From Zygnema cylindricum (lineage: Eukaryota > Streptophyta > Zygnematophyceae > Zygnematales > Zygnemataceae), in NCBI GenBank assembly GCA_037447655.1, contig JBBHKE010001239.1:1-47639 (forward strand): a stretch of DNA of 47,639 nt. The letters are read 5' to 3'. A model generated the notes under the pieces. That model did no database searches. It worked only from the letters and a program-made list of their open reading frames with translations, and was not told the origin of the DNA. This document shows positions 41,990 to 47,639 of this stretch, one piece after another. Numbering within the stretch: the first letter of the stretch is position 1; each line of letters opens with the position of its first letter. The position numbers and the translations under genes were made by a program.

Positions 41990-43171
41990 TGTTGATATTT
42001 GTGTATTTTCTAGGTTTGTAATAGGATAGAAAAAAGGCAGAGGCAGTCTGCCTCTAACTCCCCTCTCCAAGCCCCCACACTTGTTGTAGTCACTGAAGGT
42101 TGGATAGGGAGCTAGAGCCATGACTGCCTAAGCTCTCTAGAGAAGACAGGGGGTAAATTAGTAATACTTACCAAAAGGTATTTGACGGACCCAGGAATTG
42201 ATCCTAATACCTACCGTTCGTCAATTCGCCATTTGACGGTGACTTTATCCATTTAGACTAGAGATGGTATTACGACGTATGGGGTTTGATAATTATTTAG
42301 ATAGTTACACGTAGACTAGTTCATTTAACTGGAAATATATGCGTATTGCATAGATACAGTTATGTATAGTACAGAGTACAGATTTATTTATTGAAACGGA
42401 TACCGCACATTTGGTTCGACCGCGAAACAAATACCGCGCGTCTATTTTCAACGGCTAGCAATATAGCCCGATTTGATCGAACGGCCACGATAGGCGCCGC
42501 GATCGCGAGATATGTACTTTTGGCAGTTTGCGGTCATCGCCACATAGGATGACACATGGCACGTCAACATTGGATTGCGGCGACACCGGAGATTACGGGA
42601 ACAAATAGATATATGACATGTGTTGACATTTCAGCCATATCGTACGATTGTCGTACAGAAAGTACACCGGCACCTGTACTTATCTGTACGGTACAGTGAT
42701 GTGATTGGTGCCGTACGTCAGTAGATAGGGTCTTAGAGTGAGAATATGACTTAGAATTTTTTGAGTAGCTAGTCGCCTCTCCCAGAGAGCATCTTGTATA
42801 AATGACTAACTTTGGGCAGCCATAACTATCAATTTACTTGACCATTTTCAGTGATTCTTTTTGCTGCGGACTCGGGGGAGTCCAGGCTACACAAGGGTGT
42901 AGTCGGTCAGAGTTTTTGTCTGCCAGGGTGGCTGCATTTCTAAGGGAAAGTCAAAGTGGGTGAATGGGTCCAAATCTCATATTGTAACTTTGCATTCTGT
43001 GGTGGAACTGAGCACACAGAAAGTGTTATTTCACAGGGGTGAATCTATATTGGGGTTTTGACTGTCAAGGGGTCAGTCACTTGTATTTATATCAACTTGG
43101 AGTCGGCACTATCTAGATTAGCTTTTTTTGGATCTGCATACTCTAAGGCCAATGGAGGTCTCAGAGTTTTA
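41990..43171 (+). mobile_element. Solo LTR F6 (F3/F4 type), TSD tatgc
   Basis: 1182 bp starting TGTTGATATTTGTG and ending GGAGGTCTCAGAGTTTTA, flanked by the perfect duplication TATGC at 41985-41989 and 43172-43176. F2 reads through as GGAQFM-LTFTDD when it is removed. It keeps the TATA word TGTATAAATG (about 42796), both hairpins (42868-42883, 42887-42902) and the LTR-borne ATG (about 43152). The terminal CA is now TA. It is the product of LTR-LTR recombination. Confidence 0.9.
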
Positions 43172-43176
43172 TATGC

Positions 43177-45737
43177 TTACCTTTACTGATGACTATGTAA
43201 GATTTACTACACTTTATTTTTTGTAAAGTAAGGATGAAGTTTTTTCAAAATTTAAGGAGTATAAGGCTTAGGTTGAAAACCTGCATGAGAGAAAGATAGC
43301 GGGATTCAGATTTGGTTATGGAGGGGAGTACATTTCTAATGAGTTTGCAGAATTCCTAAAATTGCATGGTATCTCACGTCAACTAACTGTTCCTTATTCT
43401 CCGGAACAAAACGGTGTTTCATAGAGGATGAATATGACCATATTAGAGTGTGCTAGGACAATGATGGCTGATATGGACATAGATTTCACATTATGGGCAG
43501 AGTCTATGAATTGTGCACCTTATGTGACAAACAGGCTAGAAACAAGGGCAGAAAGGATAAAACACCTTACGTAATGTGGACAGGACAAAAACCAGATGTA
43601 AGTCACTTCAAAGGTTTTGGAAGTAAGATATTCTTGCTAGATAATGATCCACAAAAATGGAAATTAGAGCCAAAAGGCATACCAGATATATTTTTAGGGT
43701 ATGATGATCATGCCAAGGGTTATAAAGTATATGACATTAAGAGAAATAGAGTTGTGGTAGCCATAAACATCATAGTGAAGGATGAGGGAAAAGGAATAAA
43801 TGTTTTTAGTCAGCGTACAGATGAAAAGAAAGATCCAAGTGTTGATTATAGCTTTTTAAAGGAAAATCCCATGTTTTTCAAGAAAAATATAGAAAATGCA
43901 TCTACATTAGCTCAAACTGACTTGCAATCATCTTCTCCACCAGAAACAAGAAGTGTTATGCCTGAAAGAGTTGCAGACTCTCCTCTACCTCAAGCCGAAA
44001 CTGAATCACAAGAAGAATCACATGTATCAAGGAGGAGGACCCAACCATCTATACCAGCAACAGAATTTCCAGGTGGAGTTAGGCGAAGTGCGCGACTCAG
44101 GGGAGAAAATGCAGCCTTTGCTCACTCAGCACACATAGAAGAGTCTCTAACGTTGACAGAAGCATTTTCGAGTAATGAAAGGGAACACTGGGTGGAAGCG
44201 GTTAATGAAGAAATGAAATCCATCATGGAGGCCCAAACATGGAATCCGGTGGAACTTCCTCCTAGAAGAAAGGCTATTGTGTTTAAATTAAAATTGAACC
44301 CAGATAATACCATAGACAGGTATAAGGCTCGGTTGGTTGCTAAGGGATATAATCAAAACGAGGGGATAGATTATAAAGAAACTTTTTCACTGGTTGTAAG
44401 GTTTCCATTTGTCCACATCTTACCTACATTAGCTGCCATAGAGGATTTTGACATCCACCAAATGGATGTAAAAACTGCCTTTTCGCATAGTGACTTAGAT
44501 GAGGTCATTTATAGGAAGCAGCCTGAGGGTTATGAGGAAGCAGGAAAAGAAAATCTTGTGTGCACACTTGTAAAATCTTCGTATGGCCTAAAACATGCCC
44601 ATAGGCAATGGAACCGAAAGTTAGATGAGTTCTTGACAGGATTAGGATTTACTAGAATTAGCTCAGATCATTCAGTATATGTGATGTATGGTGATAATTC
44701 TGATGAGGTGATATTCATTGCTGTGTATGTTGATGATTTGTTGCTAATTAGTAGGAATAAAGAAGGAATTGCTAGAGTAAAACATGCTTTTAATTCACTA
44801 TTTGAAATGAAATATTTGGGTTAGGCAAAATATACCATTGGCATACAAGTTGAAAGAGATAGATAAAAGAAAATCATTAGGCTAACTCAAAAAGAAGCGA
44901 TAGGAAACATGATGGAAAAATGTGGCTTGGTTGATTGTTGGAAAAAATTGGCTTGGTTGATGCCAAAAAATGTGCAACTCTTATGGAGTATAAGCAGAAA
45001 CTTGAAGGAATAGAGCATGAGTTTGGAGTTATAATAGATGAGGAACTCAGTGCAGAAGAGCAAAAATTTATGTCTTAAGTACCTTACAGACAAGTAGTAG
45101 GAAGTCTAATATACTTCATAAATTGTACTAGGCCTGATATAGCTGCAGCTGTTGGTGTATTGAGCAGAAGTCTACAATACCCACGAAAGAAAGACAGGGA
45201 GGCAACAAAAAGGGTTTTAAGGTATCTTGTTGGGACCAGAAATATTTGGCTTACTTTAGGAGGGGACAAGGTTGGCATTAATACTTGGAGTGATGCTAGC
45301 TATGGTGATGTGCCTAGTAGGAAGTCTACAACTGGGTATGTCATTCAGATTGGAAGTGGAACTTGTAGTTGGAGTAGTAAACTTCAAAAGGTCACGGCTC
45401 AATCTACTATGGAAGCCGAATACATGGCTTCCAGTGCAGCCTTAAAAGAGCTGCTGTGGATTAAGGCATTTTTTCAAGAATTGGGTTTTACACAACATGG
45501 GACACAAATAATGTGGTGCGACAATCAAGCAGCCATTTCTGTGGCTACAAATCCAAGTCACCATTTTAAGAGTAAACATATGGACATTCGGCTAATTTGG
45601 TACGAGAGAAAGTATTTGCAAAAGTGGTCAAACTTTGTTATTTACCTGATGAGAAATTGGTTGCGGACATGTTAACAAAAGCCCTTCCCGCTCCAAAGTT
45701 GGAGTACTACAGAAAAGCATGTGGTCTAAGTGAGTAA
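43177..45737 (+). pseudogene. F2 pol: integrase, reverse transcriptase, RNase H (broken)
   Basis: Integrase (43177-43560) has three or more stops, and the second catalytic motif SDNGGEY reads FGYGGEY, so its Asp is lost. A 443-codon open frame (43493-44824) covers the integrase C-terminus (KTPYVMWTGQKPDVSHFKGF), linker and reverse transcriptase up to YVDDLLLIS and FEMKYLG, ending at TAG where a Glu is expected (GEAKY type). A 26-bp tandem duplication (44913-44960) shifts the frame. RNase H (45100-45737) has WSDASYGD, STMEAEYMA and WCDNQAA, is frameshifted near 45590, and ends GLSE-TAA. Confidence 0.85.
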
Positions 45738-45759
45738 GTCTTCTAAAGCTTAAGGGGAG

Positions 45760-46448
45760 TATTGAAAAGTAAGCTTTAGTAAGTCTTAGAAATTTGAGTC
45801 TATGACCTAGAATAATTTTGGAATACCAACTGTTCAATATTGACCAAATTTAGTGTGGATTTTTTTTTAGTATCTACACGAATAGTTATCTTTAAATAAA
45901 TTAGTGTGTAGGGCCGCCAATGAATGTGGACGTGATAATAATCATCCGGATTTTTATGGTATAGATATTGTTAGTGGACAATTCTGGTCCAAACACTTAG
46001 ATTTTTGTGAGTAGGCTCTCTGGTGAACCCAGTACATACGTTTTAGATATTTTGAGGATCTTTCGAGTATTTAATTCAATTAGGAATTATTAGTTTGATA
46101 TAGAATGTACATTCTACACAAGGGTTAAGGAAATGAGAGCACTAAGTGCAGTTTAAGGTGATTTGTGCTTTATTGTCTTTGATTTACTTGTAGTACATGT
46201 TTGTTTGGTTAAAAGACCTCTTTCATTGGGAGTTACCTATCTTACACTATAGATCTAGTCTACTAGGCATTTCTCTTTAGGTTTGCTTCTGCTGTCATGT
46301 CTACTGATGGCTCAGCTCTTGCTGCAAGTGCGCCTATTAGCCTTAGTGCTCCACCTGCTCCTCAAGGGACGAATATCACAGCTGGTGCAAGTGTGACTCC
46401 TAGTGGGAGTGGATCACTGCCGAGTCTAAATGCCCATGACCTTCAACA
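45760..46448 (+). repeat. F2 3' LTR
   Basis: 689 bp from TATTGAAAAG to CCTTCAACA, followed by the duplication GGGAC. The gag start (46297) remains open through the LTR end with conservative changes, which by itself is of no use to the element at this position. Confidence 0.9.
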
Positions 46449-46650
46449 GGGACGTACCCTTACTTATCGGGTTTCATCGTCGATATATATTGATAGAAAT
46501 CATTTTAAAGGTGCACACCTCTACAAAACGGACGGTTAAGATTGAAACACAAGTTTCTCACCTTTCGATTATCGATCTCCAATTAAAAGTCGACATCGCC
46601 CCACGGACAATATACCCGTTAAATTGGAGAAAAACACCAGCACTAATAGC

Positions 46651-47434
46651 TACTGTTGGGTATTGGGTAATTTCATATCGCGATAATTTCGATATTTGAT
46701 ATATTGAATATCGATCGAGCAAACTTATTGATATATCGTACCAAGACCAACAAAATTTATCGCGATATATAGTATTTTTTAAAATTTAATATTTTATATA
46801 ATATGTTATTTTATCGATGAAGACAAATTGTTTGATGCGCGACGTACGACGTGATTTTCGTTTCGTGACTTAAGGGTAGACGCCGCAAAATCTAACGGAC
46901 AAAAAAATAATAATTCCGTTATTCATATTATTAATTATTTAGTACGTAAAGATTTCACATACGAAAATGTCACACTAATTAAGTCAAAGTATAATCTGAA
47001 AAAAAGAAATTGCAGACTATTCTTTTCATGCTTTCAGGCAGGAGCAAGCATCTACCAATCTGCGGATTGGTAACCATTATAGCTTATCCATTTCCAGCAA
47101 CTAATTTTATAGAAAGGTTACACTTTTAGTTTTCTCCATAGATTCCCAAGGGATGGGAGGTAGCATGGGAGGTGAAGAGGATAATGACACTGAAATGCTT
47201 CCGGATATTTACTACCAGCTGCAACAGTATTAGTTCTAGCAGCAGTTGCAAAATAGTTGTAATTTTTTGTTTTAAAAAGCCTCGATATATTGACGATACG
47301 ATATATTAGCGATATATTGTCGAGGTATCGCGATATTTATTTTTTCGATATATCGAAGCGATATATTGATTATCGGGTACCTAAAATTTGATATATATCG
47401 AATATTGGCAAATGGTCCTCGATACCTAACACTA
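46651..47434. mobile_element. Possible AT-rich TIR element (hAT-like ends)
   Basis: The left end TACTGTTGGGTATTG and the inverted right end TAGTGTTAGGTATCG agree at 12 of 15 positions. Subterminal regions at both ends are packed with GATATAT / ATATCGCGATAT words (about 46670-46790 and 47283-47400). A central stretch reads GGSMGGEEDNDTEMLPDIYY in one frame, perhaps a transposase tail relic. No target duplication was found; the right end abuts MITE B. The hAT assignment is tentative. Confidence 0.4.
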
Positions 47435-47639
47435 CACCGCGAATCGTAATTAGAGTAAATTACTCTAATTCGGTCGCTCGAAATTTCGACTCTATCACAT
47501 CAAATAGAGTAAACGATTCTAATTTAGGTAAGGTTTAATTAGCGTAAAATATTCTAATATAGGTTCAATATAAATAGTGTGGAGTACGGACGACGTCCGA
47601 TAGTGCAAAACTGTACTTTTCTGAATGAAAAGGTACAAC
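47435..47639 (-). mobile_element. MITE family B, second copy, cut by window edge
   Basis: CACCGCGAATCGTAATTAGAG and the following about 200 bp are the reverse complement of the right part of 3746-4245 (for example TCGCTCGAAATTTCGACTCT). The two copies point opposite ways in the window. The other end lies outside. Confidence 0.75.

Larger units (their letters stand above)
39748..46448 (+). mobile_element. Copia element F2, complete but decayed, TSD gggac
   Basis: LTRs 39748-40434 and 45760-46448, flanked by GGGAC at 39743-39747 and 46449-46453. Primer site at 40435 and polypurine tract AAGGGGAG at 45752-45759. The order gag, protease, GAG-pre-integrase, integrase, reverse transcriptase, RNase H is complete. 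It is inserted in the Harbinger-like element and interrupted by solo LTR F6. The LTRs start TATTGAAAAG, so the usual TG is TA in both copies. Confidence 0.9.
35273..46459. mobile_element. Harbinger-like TIR element, TSD tta, split by two LTR elements
   Basis: The left end GGGTACGTCCCTATGTA is repeated perfectly inverted at the right end, TACATAGGGACGTACCC. The right end is split: 39747 joins 46454-46459 across F2. TTA flanks both sides (35270-35272 and 46460-46462). Without the LARD (35959-39496) and F2 (39748-46448) plus their target duplications, about 940 bp remain. These are collinear with 2605-3540. No ORF; non-autonomous. Confidence 0.8.

Noticed and set aside
39748-46448. An envelope-like third gene in the copia elements
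   Set aside because: RNase H is followed directly by the polypurine tract and LTR in F1 and F2; there is no room for another gene.

Overview
This window is repeat-rich, AT-rich nuclear DNA, most likely from a land plant and possibly a non-seed plant (bryophyte or fern). That is an inference: it rests on plant-type Ty1/copia elements, a plant-style tRNA-iMet primer site, and an intron-containing LEA-like gene with an ABRE-type G-box upstream. Only one gene is well supported: a five-exon LEA-like gene at 6539-8225 (+). A second, weak candidate is a two-exon gene for an 81-residue membrane protein at 13629-12952 (-). Nearly everything from 14.2 kb onward is transposable element sequence, much of it nested.

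Left part (1-14.2 kb): an (AG)n tract, AT-rich spacer, a truncated Harbinger-like copy (2605-3540), a 500-bp TIR MITE (3746-4245), a 1.4-kb block with two 332-bp direct repeats, 48-bp tandem repeats and a 32-bp perfect palindrome (4806-6230), the LEA-like gene, more spacer with minisatellites, and the small minus-strand candidate gene.

Middle (14.2-33.5 kb): two stacks of copia elements. Stack 1 is an old minus-strand element F4 (gag 14230-14724, LTR 14725-14765 plus 18999-19968), split by F3 (14766-18998), a plus-strand element with gag but no pol. Stack 2 is an old minus-strand element F5 (20134-21997 plus 33240-33480), split by F1 (21998-33239, + strand, TSD ccttt), which is itself split by the younger F1b (24452-29546, - strand, TSD tcact).

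Right part (34.2-47.6 kb): a Harbinger-like TIR element (34293-35071, TSD taa), then a second one (35273-46459, TSD tta, about 940 bp of its own) that took two insertions: a non-coding LTR element of LARD/TRIM type (35959-39496, - strand) and copia element F2 (39748-46448, + strand, TSD gggac). F2 in turn holds a solo LTR, F6 (41990-43171, TSD tatgc). A possible AT-rich TIR element and a second, window-truncated copy of the MITE close the window.

The most notable biology is in the copia elements. TSD-defined LTR ends show that the LTRs contain the gag start codon. The primer binding site GGTTATGGGCC, which matches the initiator tRNA-Met anticodon arm rather than its 3' end, lies inside the gag reading frame and encodes the conserved residues Val-Met-Gly. 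Positions and identities were worked out by eye; no alignment or database search was run.
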